Below are positions 54,107-64,000 of a stretch of 64,000 bases of DNA, piece after piece (position 1 is the stretch's first letter; each line of letters opens with the position of its first letter). The DNA comes from Puccinellia tenuiflora (taxonomy: Eukaryota > Streptophyta > Magnoliopsida > Poales > Poaceae), in assembly GCA_012064385.1 (NCBI GenBank), contig QRDG01000867.1:488515-552514 (forward strand), given 5' to 3'. A program made the translations under genes and the position numbers. The notes below the pieces were generated by a model that was given only the letters and a program-made list of their open reading frames with translations, did not search any database and had not been told where the DNA came from.

Positions 54107-55362
54107 TCAGATCCTGGTGTCACCTCTCGCTGCCCACATTGCGTCTGCGAACTCCTACCTTAAGGTCTTCCACGCTTCTTGGTTGTTAGCGTCGACACCA
54201 TGGCCACCTTCATCATCGGTGTCTGGCGTAACATCTTCCTCGTCCGGGAAGTACTGATCAAGACCCTAGCCCAAGATCCAGTTATGGAGAATGCAGCATG
54301 CAAGAACCAGCTTAACTTGGGTGGGGAAAGGGTGGAACGGCTTCTGATCAAGGATCTTGAATCTGTTCTTCAGAGCAGCAAATACCCACTCAACTGTAAC
54401 TCTAAGACTAGAGTGTCTCAGGTTGAACAATTCCTTCGCATCCCTAGGATAGTTCCTAGAGGAGAACTCGTTGAGGTGATACCTGGTAGCCCTGAAGGGT
54501 GGAAGAACACCTGGGCGACAACCATATCCTACATCTCCAAGATAGTACTTGCCATCCGGAATATTTATCCCATCAGGTCGACTCATGCTGTCAGCAAGGA
54601 TGCTTGCATCATGGGCAGATCCTTCCCAACCAGCTAGCACATATGTGAACTTCATGTCGAAATCCACAGCAGCAAGCACATTCTGGCTGGTGTAATGCTT
54701 TCGACCCCTATATGCAACAGACTCTGACCTTGGCACTCTAGCAGTGACATGAGTGCCATCAATTGCACCAATGCAATCCTGTTGACATGACTATTGTGTT
54801 ATGTAGACTGTATACATGAACAATGTGTCATGTGTGCAACGAAAAGTATGAAATCTCTGTTTCTCACCTTGAAATATGGATACCACCTGTGGCTCTGTCT
54901 AATCTTCTGTGGAGTCTGGCCAGTAGGTGTCTTGATCATCTCATCTCTGAGCTCTCCAACTGTGAACAACACTTGCTTGAAATAGCGAGATATAGTCTCG
55001 TTCGATCTCCTGAATGTGCTGTGAATCACCCTGAACCTCTGGTTATGACCAACAACATGAAGAAACATTACCACTTGCTCTTCTACAGAGGTGTTGATGC
55101 TATCTTTCAGCAGTCCCCTGGACCGAAACGTCTCCACAAGCTTGCAAAAAGGAGCTCTGCCCATTCGCAGCATGTTCACGGCCTCCACCTCGTTGTTGTT
55201 GTAGATGCAGTTCAGATTGGCTATCCTCTCCTGATTTCGGAGGAACAATGGACCGTAACGGATTACACCCCTGTAATTGCGACGTACTGCTCTATGATGG
55301 ACTAAGAAGAGCCAGGCCTGCATCACAGCTATGAGTGCTGCAGCCTGAACGATGAGCGGCAT
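54107..55362 (-). pseudogene. PIF/Harbinger transposase (DDE_Tnp_4), two exons, nearly intact
   Basis: Exon 1 runs 55362-54868 (165 codons, donor GTGAGA) and exon 2 from 54778 (acceptor CAACAG); phase is 0. The first in-frame TAG is at 54266-54268, a second TAG follows after EAWKTLR, and the natural stop TGA is at 54107-54109. That gives 388 codons in full, a normal length for this family. The N-terminal half has the helix-turn-helix-like EEQVVMFLHVVGHNQRFRVI and FRRSNETISRYF. The catalytic triad is visible in CIGAIDGTHV (D), YYLGDVGYG (D) and RVTVEWVFAALKNRF (E). The enzyme cuts and pastes Harbinger elements at TTA/TAA sites with a partner Myb-like protein, which is not found here. The protein up to the first TAG (335 aa) keeps all catalytic residues. 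Confidence 0.88.
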
Positions 55363-55692
55363 ACGAGCTTCTCCGTCCTAGTGAAATAAAGGTGGTACTA
55401 TAAGAATATAGCCGAAATCTAGCTACTACGATGTAATCTAAGATCCACCAAGGGGGGAAGCTGGTTTCTACATCACCGACATGTAAGATCTACCTAGGGG
55501 GAATAGTGCTGTCGCAACAGTGGAACAGGGGGTTCCCCTGATGCGGTCAAAGTGGGTCCGCTACCAGTGGGCCCACCAAGAAGGCCAACAAGGCAAGGGT
55601 TCAACACCGGCAGATGGGCCCCCCATCTGCCCCACGGCAACCAGGCAAGGACGGCATCGACAACCACGACTAAGGGGCGGGTGGCCTTCCGG
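55363..55692. other. Flank between transposase gene and LTR, nothing recognised
   Basis: About 330 bp without a credible ORF. It should contain the transposase promoter and possibly the Harbinger terminal repeat, but I could not identify a terminus. GATCTACCTAGGGGG / GATCCACCAAGGGGG occurs twice (about 55441 and 55488). Confidence 0.35.
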
Positions 55693-56613
55693 TGTCGGGG
55701 GGCAACCCCCGGATAGGGTCAAGATGACGAGATATGTATAGACCCGGAGTTGACCGGGTCAACCCTAACCGACATACCATACCGACATACCCGGAGTCGA
55801 CCGGGTCAAAGCTAACCGACATATCGGATGTCGGATCATACGGATCGGATGTCGGATCCTCTCCTTTGTTCTTCTTATGTGCAGGGAAGGTAAAACCGAG
55901 TTAAGATGTGTCTGACATGCCTATGCCGGATAGGTGGAGATGAAGTTATCCCGGAGGACGGTCAAGGCTCACGTCTTGTCCCTACAATCACGGAGCAGGC
56001 GTCGTGCCATTGGCACGAAAGGACGTTGCTGCCTAACCCTTGACCCGGAAGTCACGGGATGGGGTGTCAGGTCTCCATACCGCTGCCCGCAGCGGTACGG
56101 GGGAGCATGGGACAGGCATGGAGGCTTGTCTTGTCTCTGGCAGTGATGACGGAAGTAGTCAGAGGATGACACTGGTCGGTCATGGCCACAGTGTTGGCTA
56201 CGCCAGCACCCACGTCAGCCCTAACTTGTGCCCTGGGTTCCCTTATATAAGGAGCACCAGGGGCTCCTTTTACAGGGACGATGCTTGAGACATTCAACAC
56301 CAGAGCCTACGGAGAGCCACTGAGCCACCACCAGACTCGGTAGAGAGCTCAAGAGCTAGACTAAGCCTTTGTTCCTAGCTTTTCCCATACAGCTCAAGGA
56401 GCATCTTGTAGCCCGTGCTGTGATCCACCATATAAACAGACAAGCAGGAGTAGGGGTTTTACCTCCTCACGAGGGCCCTGAACCTGGGTAGATTGTGTGT
56501 GTTTGTGTATTCCGTGTGCGTGTTCATACGCGCTATCCCTCCCCGGTACCTCCAGCGTCCATCGGCCCCATCTTTAGCCTATCTATGGCATCTGTCCGTG
56601 CACCACCACGACA
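55693..56613 (+). repeat. Gypsy (Tat-like) LTR, 921 bp
   Basis: It runs from TGTCGGGGGGCAACCCCCGG to CACCACGACA, with TG...CA ends. TATA box CTTATATAAGG lies near 56233. CCCTGAACCTGGGTA near 56469 is typical of Tat LTR R-U5 regions. TCCGGGGTCACCC follows in the PBS position. Tandem CCGGAGT(T/C)GACCGGGTCAA motifs occur near 55743 and 55791. Confidence 0.7.
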
Positions 56614-56810
56614 TCCGGGGTCACCCTCAACCCGGCAAACGACGCGGAGGTCCTGGGGACTCGGACGCCCGGCAGGAGGCCAGGCTCACCCCCGGGCTCC
56701 AACCTCCGCACGGGCGAAGAGGATAAGCTTGCCAGCTCCTGCTGGAAGCTCCTAGAAGACTTGGGCGCCAAGAAGATGGAGGCGCCGCGCGGGGACACGG
56801 TCGGTAAAGG
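56614..56810 (+). pseudogene. Stub of gag following the 55693-56613 LTR
   Basis: A frame reads LNPANDAEVLGTRTPGRRPG, then EEDKLASSCWKLLEDLGAKK and MEAPRGDT, resembling a gag N-terminus. It is lost near 56814, where a different LTR fragment begins. Confidence 0.4.
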
Positions 56811-57401
56811 TGTCAGCCTTTGTCTGCCCACCGTACAAAAGGTGGGCGACCGCACCTAACCCCCCTTAGAAGAATACTTGGATGCGAAGAGGCCACGTCG
56901 CCCCATAAGAGGAACCCGGAGGGGTTTTCCCGCCTAAAACCCCTCCGCCCCCAAAGGTGCCCTTGTGAGATCCCCTTAGCCCATAAAAGGAGGACCAAGG
57001 AACCAGAGGGAAAAAAGGGAGGAATTCCAGAGAGTCGGAGGCTAGGCTAGGTAGCGCACCAGACGAGAGTAGCATAGGCGAGATGTGATCTCCTTCGGGA
57101 CAGGATCTGCTCGTCTTCAACCTCTAGCCAACACCTCCCGGGTTCTCACCCACAACCACCTCTGTAAGCCACACCATGGTGAACCATTCAATCCAGACAT
57201 GCAGGATTCGGGCTTTTAGCCTCCGGGCGGCCTGAACCTGGGTAAACTCCCTGTTTCTCCTTGTTGCTTGCTAGTACGTAGATCGGAGGTCTCGACGAGG
57301 TTCTCCCGGAAGTTGGCGTCTCCCAGCCTCCTTCACGCCCCATGCCAAACCTAAAAAAGGGGTATCCTTTACTCCCAGTATCCGTAATCCAAGACACGAC
57401 A
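56811..57401 (+). repeat. 5'-truncated Gypsy (Tat-like) LTR plus PBS
   Basis: It ends AAGACACGACA at 57401, followed by TCTGGCGTGCCAGGTGGGGG, a good Tat-type PBS (57402-57421). A TATA-like CCCATAAAAGGAGG lies near 56982, and GGCCTGAACCTGGGTAAA near 57228 parallels the upstream LTR. Its 5' part is missing. Confidence 0.6.
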
Positions 57402-57429
57402 TCTGGCGTGCCAGGTGGGGGCACAAGCA

Positions 57430-58189
57430 CTGGATTCGTCTTTCATCAACAACACCAAGGTCCCCATCTTCTGGTGGGCCTCCCACAGCAGCTGGGGCCT
57501 GCGCTGCAGCGGGGCGATTCCTCGCCGGATGAAGTCTCCAGTAATCATAGCGCAAGTCACGTTGCCATCACGGAGGCCAGCCGCCTAATGGCTGGGAGAA
57601 GGGCTTCATATTGAGAACACACATCCTTGGAGTTGGCCAAGCTCTCGGCCGGGGCAGTTGCCACCAGAAGATGAGGGCTGGGGTTGTCCGCCAAGATGAA
57701 GTACCAGTTATGCCTCCACTCTCCGCAGTTGGCACGGATCTTCGCCCCCGGGTACTGGTGCGCCGATTCTTTCTTGAGACAGAAGGACACTCCTCCAGCT
57801 ATCCACCTCGGCCTCCCCATGCAGGGCATGAAGTAATGATAGAACAACGCCACGGAGGGCATCACGCCGACGAACTCTTCACAAGCGTACGCGAAGGTCG
57901 CCAAGATCAACACCGCGTTCGGGTGCAGATGGAGCATGTGCAGCCCGAATGCTTCTAGGACCGCGATGAAGAAACCAGAAAAAGGAGGGAGCAATCCCAT
58001 CACGGAGAAGTCGTGAAAGGTCACCACTTTGCCTTCTTGCTGGGGGCCAGCATCCGGGCGGATCTTCAGCCGGTCGCCCCCAAGGAACTCCGCGGCAAGC
58101 ACGCTGCGGGCGCGAGCAATCCCCTCCTCGCTCGCGAACAGGCTCGGAGAAAATAAGGCTCGGGTTACCCTCGGTGGGTGTCGTGGGGT
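57430..58189 (-). pseudogene. Antisense 'gypsy-type transposon' (Transposase_28) gene fragment
   Basis: The minus strand from 58189 reads PRHPPRVTRALFSPSLFASE, then VTFHDFSVMGLLPPFSGFFI, AFGLHMLHLHPNAVLILATF and AYACEEFVGVMPSVALFYHY, the conserved Transposase_28 region. CGEWRHNWYFI follows, and after a frame change near 57560, AMITGDFIRRGIAPLQRRPQ. It adjoins the PBS of the LTR on its left with no gag or pol between, and is cut on the right at 58190 by another Tat element's LTR. Confidence 0.65.
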
Positions 58190-58721
58190 TGTCACGGCAA
58201 GTCCTTCCTCTGGAAGGTGAGTTCTGGGCCATTGATGATCGAAGTACGTAGGAGAGGTTAATCTCGCCTGGGGATACAGATTTACCCAGGTTCGGCCCCT
58301 CTTGGTCAGAGGTAAAGACCTACTTCCTGCTTCTCTTTATTGCTCTAGATCTCGATTACAGGGTTCCGGCTCCTTTCTGGGGAGTCGGCGACTATGAATC
58401 TGGTGTTTCTAGATTGCTTAGGACTTGTCGATCTATGGTCCAGGACCCCGCTTATAAAGGTGGCCGGGTCTCTGGACTTACAACCTACACCGAGTCATAC
58501 TAGAATACGGAGTCCTACTCTACATCTTGGCCTTCCAAGCTTAGGCTCCGGGTTATACTTGGACTCCATCCCTGACGGGTCCCTTTTCCATCATGGGCCT
58601 TGGTCGGCTTGTCTCCAGCCCAGCCCATGTGACTTGATGCACGACTCGGCTTTGGCCTTCTTGGTCTTGACAGGTCTACTTTCCGGGTCCATGGGCCTAC
58701 CTATAAAGTATCCCCCCATCA
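58190..58721 (-). repeat. 3' LTR of a minus-oriented Tat-lineage element (532 bp)
   Basis: It runs TGTCACGGCAAG... to ...TCCCCCCATCA. On the minus strand it begins TGATGGGGGGATAC, preceded by the PPT TTCGGGGGCTAC (58722-58733), and ends GCCGTGACA like the LTR at 28715-29239. A TTTATAAG TATA box is on the minus strand near 58448. gag-pol would lie beyond the right window edge. Confidence 0.82.
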
Positions 58722-59266
58722 GTAGCCCCCGAATTTATCTTGGGTGCAGCTTTGCGGCTTCCTCTGACTCCTTGGGTCGACTCCTTGGTTCGACTTCTTC
58801 AATCTGAGTCACCAGCTCAGAAGTCGCTTGCTGCTAGCTCCAAGATGAATTCCTGCATAAAAACATAACACACATATAAAATGAGCCCATCCTCATCTCT
58901 TGCTTGAGCCACCACTCTTGCCTTTGCCTTAGCTGGCCGAGTTGTTATGACTCTTGTGAACAAGTTCTGAGGAACTTGACTCCTTTCAACTCTCACTGTC
59001 ACAGGACTCGTCTTTCTGAGACAAGCCGGCTCCTCCCACTTCTGTGACTTGTCTTTCCCTTTTTATTTCCTGTATGACTTTTTAATCACTGAACCGTTAT
59101 CCACAACTTAACTGTGAACCGCTACTGTTGCTTTCTAGGGTTTTTTCCCCTCTTATAAATCGCGAAGGGTAGGGTCCAGTGTCCTCACTTGCCCCTTTCG
59201 CCTCCAAAAATTCTCTTTCTCCTCTACTCTTTTCTTCCCGCGCGCAGCACACCCCGCACACTCACC

Positions 59267-62200
59267 ATGGCTCCCAAGCGCGCCAAGACTGCTTCCAAGG
59301 GCAAGGCCTCCACGTCCAGCAGGACCGTCGACATTGCCGCCGCGGCCGCCGCCGCCGCCAAATCCTCATCGAAGCGGTCGATCTCCGCCAACTAGGGCGG
59401 ATCTACGGTTACAGCTGAGCAATTGAAGACGCACCGGCTCACCGGCCTTATTCCCTCCAACGCAAAAGCTCGGGCCCCAGGGGATGAGGTGGTGCCTGTT
59501 CCCGCCAAGGACGAGGTTGTGGTTTTCACGGAACATCTGTTCCGCGGGTTTACGCCCCTGGTAACCTCTTCTTCCGCCAACTCCTTGATCTTTATAAGCT
59601 GCGGATTCATGACTTGGCTCCAAATTCTATCCTCACATTGTCCAATTTTGTCACTTTGTGTGAGGATTACCTCCAAATCAAGCCAGATCTTGACCTCTGG
59701 CTTGAGCTCTTTTATTGCAATCCTCAGCCCGAAACATCCGGCGGCCCCCTTCTGTAATGCGGCGCCATCGCTCTTCAACGACGCATCCATTCTGTTTTCC
59801 CAAAACCTATCTTCCCCAACCGTGTCAAGGATTGGCACAAGACTTTCTTCTACTGCAAGGACACTTCACCTGCAAATGAACCTAAACTTCCTCCATTCTC
59901 TGAAGATCGCCTAGAGGCGACTCCCCTGATGAAGGCTAGATGCCCAGAGGTCGCCCGGCCAAAAGTCGAGTCTTTGATCTCTAGGATTCGGGCCCTTCTA
60001 TCTCACAACCTGGAAAATATGGACCTGGTCCGCTGCTGGACAACTTGGAGGATTCAGCCGCTGAGTCATAGGACTCGGCTTATTTGCACATATACTCGCT
60101 GCGCGGGCGATGACCTCCGGGTGACAGAACAGCTATCAGATGGTCCTGAGCTCGGTCGGCTCATCAAAAAGCTGACTGGGAAACCGGTGAAGGACCAGGC
60201 ACACTTTGGGCTCCAGCCCTTCTGCTCCACCAACCCAGCTCCTGACGTAAGCTTTACACTTTATCATATTTCTAACTTGCTTTTATCTGTATAGCTTGCT
60301 AACTCATTTTCTCTGACTCTCTTGCAGCTCACCGACTCCTTCTGAAAGCCGGCCTCTGGAGCTGGCACTAGAACTGAAACTGAAGCTGAGGCTGAGGTTG
60401 AAGAAGAGACTCCTGTCACAGAACAGACTACTATGGCAGAGGATGCTGATGATGATGCTGATGAGGAGTCCTCTCAGGAGGCTCCTGCTGAGAAGGATGA
60501 TGATGATGATGAGGATGAGGAGTCCTCTCCAGAGGCTCCTATTGTAGATGATACTGATGAAGATGAGTCCTCTCTGGAGGCTCCTGTCACTGAGCAAGCT
60601 CACACAACTTCTGGGACTGCTGCTGCTTAGCCATCCCTATCTGAAGAGTCCTCAGCTGCCAAAAGTCACTCCTCTTCCTCCCTGACTTCTAATAACAATG
60701 GGTCCCGGGAGGCTGTCCCAAAGGTACCCCTTTCACGAGTCCTTGGATCAACTCGATCACCTGCTAAGCCTGAAGAGCGTGTGCACAGCGTTGTTGCTGC
60801 TAGGAAAAGGAAATTGCGCTCCGATGGGCCTGTAGAGACTCCTGATCCTCTGCCAGTCTCGCACCAACGGAAGTCGGCTTCTCCTCCCAGCAAGGACGAC
60901 TCCTACCACTCCGGCATGTCTATGCCCTCTTCAGACTCTCAGGCCTCCTTGGACCTGGAAACTAATGCTGGGTAAGACTCATCTGTTTACTGTATTTGCA
61001 TTCAAATGACTTCTGCATTTCCTTTTTACTAGGTTTATTGCTGACTTCTGTCCTTGTAAATTTCAGGGCTCGGCCTTGTGTCAAGGTAACCAAGCTCCCA
61101 GGCATGACTGATGTCACCTCTGCTCGTGGACCTGCCCCGCCTTCGACTTCTCAAACCACAAGCACAAGGACAGGTCCCTCAACTCCTGCATCTGCTGGTG
61201 CAACCATAGCTCCTACTGTTCTCGAGTCCCCTTCAAGGACTCGGGAGGCGACTCCAATGGTAGCCCAGCCCACCTCTGGAACTGTGACCCCTGAAGTCAT
61301 GCCTCAAGCTCCTCCGAAGGCGACTCCTACAGCTCAATCAAACGACAAGCCGGCCAAGTCTTCTATTGACTACAGCCGACTCCGAGTGTCTGACAACATG
61401 TCTTTCTCTGAGGCTTATGCTCAGGCTGTCGACTTGAATGATCAATCCGCCAGGCTAAAAGATGATGAGCAAGCAGCCCTTAGGTCTCTTCACATGATTC
61501 ATAACGTAAGCTTTTTGACTTCTACCCTTTATGCTTTCTAGCGTCCTCCTATTGCAGTAGCCCCCAAGCACCTGTCTGTGGTGACTTGTGACTAAGATAG
61601 GTGCTTTGCTTTGGTATTGAACTCCACTGTTGTATAGATAAAATTTGCACACTGTAGCCCCCAAGCACTGAGTTCTTAGCTCTACTAGGACTCGGGGCTG
61701 CTGATTTGCTGTCTGTCAGGTCCTTAGAACAAAAACTTTTCCACGAGTAGCCCCCAAGCGAGTTGTCAGCCTGCGATGACTTGGAGCTACAAATCCATGT
61801 AATTTACTGGTACTTAACTTGTAGAAAAAATTCTGCTCTGCGAGTAGCCCCCAAGCGCCAAGTTGTTGACTTGTGACGACTTGGAGCTGATGACTTGTTG
61901 ACTAGGACCCATGCCTGCTGGTTGTAAAAGAAAAAATTGACTCCTGAGTAGCCCCCAAGCGCCAAGTTGTTAACTTGTGACGACTTGGAGCTCATGAGTT
62001 CTCTGCTTGACTTGTAAAGCTGACTTGTAAATTCTGACTTATCAATCCTGAGTTGCAAACTATGACTTGTCAATTCTGACTTGCAAAAATTTGACTTGTG
62101 ATTACAGTGCCTTATCTCCAAAATGAAGAGGGATATGAAGGAGCTGGAGGACCAGGCGGCTGCTAGCGCCAGGTCTGCTCAAGCTGAGAAAGAGCACTCT

Positions 62201-63274
62201 CTTCAATTGGAGAAGGAACTGAAAGCTTTATCTGCTCAACTGGAGCAGGTGAAGAAAGAATCTGCAGATGCTAAGAGGGTTGCCCAGAAGGCACACAATG
62301 ATCTGAAAGCTGTCTTTGACACCTGCCGCAAAGGCATTGGGGCTATGTGCCAGCATATATTTGGTAAGTTTGCACCTTTTTGCTTACTCCTTCTTTGCAC
62401 TTTTCTGCACTACTTTTAGTCTGATAATAACTGATTTCCTTCTGCAGGGGCTGATTCCCCAAAACTCAAGCTGCCCACTAGCAAACAATTGCATGAGATA
62501 CTTGACCACTGTCATGGGCTGCAAGAGGGAGCCCGTGCTGTGGTGAAATATTTGAATCCTAAGGGCAAGTGCCCCAAAGAGCCTGAACGTCTGGTGGACG
62601 AGTTATCTAGGGCACCAGGGTATATGCGGCTGTGGAAGCAATCTTCTTTGAGGAGAGCATCCATCAGAATCCTTGCCCTAGCCCACAGCTATTACCCCAC
62701 TGTCTTGGAGCCCGCAATGCTTACTATGGGGAAGCCGGAGCAACATGAGGATGGCAAACCTTTCACCCAAGACGACTTCAAAGCTGAGGAGAAGCTGGTG
62801 CGGCCATACGCTTGTGAGATTGCCAACAAGATGGACCCTGAGGTATGGGTTCATCACTATGACTTGGAGAACAAAAGGGTTGCTCCAGAGACTCCTGAGA
62901 TTGTAAAATTTGGCCGTCCCTCACAGGACTTAGCTGGTGCCCCTTCTTCCTCTACTGCGCCGAGTTCTTCCTCTCCAGCGGCTCCTGTGCTTGGCAAACC
63001 CACTGGTACAGAGCCTGTATTGAAGACTCCTGCTGCGCCCACTCCTTCAAGAGCTATCTCTGGTGACGCCCGGAGACAGGAAGAGCTGGCCAAGCACATG
63101 AAGAGTCCCAGAGGTACTGGTTTTCAAACTAAGAGAGTCGTCACCAAGCCTCCTGTGAAGCCGGCTCCTACCTCTGCTGTTCAAACAAAAGACAAGTCTC
63201 CTGTGAAGAAGGACTCCCCGATTCCAGCTGAGAAGTCGACTCCTCTAGAGGACCATCCCTTGAATGACTTTTGA
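59267..63274 (+). pseudogene. Antisense multi-exon gene of the minus-oriented Tat element
   Basis: The frame starts at ATG 59267 (APKRAKTASKGKASTSSRTV). Blocks in order: LDLYKLRIHDLAPNSILTLS and VKDWHKTFFYCKDTSPANEP (59580-59860), then LVRCWTTWRIQPLSHRTRLI (60030-60090), the Transposase_28-type core. A donor GTAAGC at 60249 and acceptor TTGCAG near 60327 lead to an acidic Asp/Glu/Ser-rich exon. GTAAGAC near 60973 and a Ser/Thr/Pro-rich exon to 61505 follow. After a long intron (61506-62108) comes a coiled coil, KELEDQAAASARSAQAEKEH. The last exon (62449-63274) has LHEILDHCHGLQEGARAVVK and LRRASIRILALAHSYYPTVL. In-frame stops near 59393, 60343, 60628 and 59756 and a frameshift near 59570 disable it. 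Function unknown; equivalent genes occur in other Tat elements. Confidence 0.65.
61555..62000 (+). repeat. About 96-bp imperfect tandem repeat, five units, each with a PPT-like motif
   Basis: GTAGCCCCCAAGC occurs at about 61556, 61652, 61747, 61843 and 61947, each followed by variants of CAAGTTGTTGACTTGTGACGACTTGGAGCT. On the element's own (minus) strand the motif reads CTTGGGGGCTAC, close to its polypurine tract TTCGGGGGCTAC. The array lies in an intron of the antisense gene. Confidence 0.75.
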
Positions 63275-64000
63275 ATTTTTGTAATGATGTGCTACTGGTG
63301 TTTAAACTCTGTAACAATGCACTACTGGTGCAAAACCTTTTTAGGTCTTTTGAACTACTTGTTCTTGAATTGTGCCAATCGGCTTGTAATGACTTGCTTT
63401 GTTAAACAGTGAGATTGATATGTATTATCTATGCAAGTCATTTTGTGGTTCTTATAACCCGTCTAATTATCCACTGATGAATAAGTAGGCCCTGCATGAC
63501 TTCTCTTACAGCTTTAGCTGACAGGCTCCTGACGACTCATGTCCCTTAAGATTCATGCGAGCCGGAGACAAGCCATGCATGTAGATTAGTCATATTGTGC
63601 AGGATGCATCTGACTTACCAGCGAGAAAATTAGGAAAAAGTTTGGCTACTGTGCCGGGTTCAAGAGTCTAAGCTTGACTTTTTTCACTGAAAAGCAAGCC
63701 CCCAAGAACCTAATGATCAAAATTTAACAAGATAAAGCGCACAAGCTGGGTGACTCGACTAAAGGACTCATATTCACAGAAGCCGGCTTTATTTCCTTTG
63801 ATCATAATAATTTGATTACATCTGGGCATGGCTCACTGGGCTCTTTGCCTTTCAACTCATAAAACTATTACAACTTAAGTATAATAAGGACGTAACTGAG
63901 CTATATTCCATGGCCTCTTTGCCTCTGCATATGGGTCTAGCGTATGAGCTGTGTCAGCTCCTTTACTTTCACTTGCCGGCTCTCGTACATCCACTAGATA
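63275..64000. other. Non-coding 3' region of the Tat element
   Basis: The sequence follows the antisense gene's stop codon (63272-63274) and would hold its 3' UTR and the spacer before integrase on the minus strand. No ORF is credible up to the window end. Confidence 0.45.

Noticed and set aside
1..64000. CRISPR arrays, bacterial-type operons or organelle DNA inserts
   Set aside because: No regularly spaced unique-spacer repeats, no ribosome-binding-site-led gene runs and no plastid or mitochondrial gene blocks; tandem repeats found are minisatellite-like without spacers.

Overview
This is plant nuclear DNA from a large, repeat-rich grass genome, most likely Triticeae (wheat, Aegilops or barley group). 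The evidence is spliced genes with grass-like exons, an Au-type SINE, Stowaway and TRIM/SMART-type miniature elements inside introns, and deep nests of LTR retrotransposons (Copia, and Tat-lineage Gypsy with antisense genes). Nothing in it looks bacterial, and no CRISPR array or operon is present.

Layout. 1-2.9 kb: a truncated Copia element (minus strand) next to part of a Gypsy-type LTR. 3-17.1 kb: the gene island. It holds a complete 11-exon plastid-lipid-associated protein gene (PAP12/fibrillin-10 type, plus strand, 4299-11972) and, convergent to it, a complete 6-exon gene for a J-domain protein with a basic N-terminus (minus strand, 12848-16936). Their introns hold several small transposons with recognisable target-site duplications and a DUF1118 (RIQ-like) pseudogene. 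17.2-20.7 kb: two direct copies of a repeat whose core is an 18-bp-period GGTTCA minisatellite, separated by an unassigned GC-rich ORF. 21-23.5 kb: a fragment of a DNA transposon cut by a Copia-type LTR, itself cut by the next element.

23.5-40.8 kb: a minus-oriented Fatima/Sabrina-like LTR element. Inside it lie a Mutator-type MITE and an 11.6-kb Tat-lineage Gypsy element with gag, protease, RT, two RNase H regions, integrase and an antisense gene, all disabled. 40.8-45.7 kb: a non-coding Gypsy-like element with one LTR truncated. 45.8-47.5 kb: a spliced B3-domain gene with one frameshift. 48.2-49.3 kb: a Pack-MULE candidate with long terminal inverted repeats and a perfect 9-bp target duplication. 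51-54 kb: Copia-type LTRs. 54.1-55.4 kb: a nearly intact PIF/Harbinger transposase gene. 55.7-64 kb: several Tat-lineage fragments, including two more antisense 'gypsy-type transposon' genes and a tandem array carrying polypurine-tract-like motifs.

Only the PAP12 and J-domain genes look functional. The first should act on plastid lipid bodies or membranes and the second as an Hsp70 co-chaperone; they are convergent neighbours with no evident shared pathway. I found no clear new biological system. The best leads are the GGTTCA duplication, the Pack-MULE, the nested TRIM plus hAT MITE, and the antisense Tat genes with their PPT-like arrays. All calls are from reading the sequence; no database search was run.
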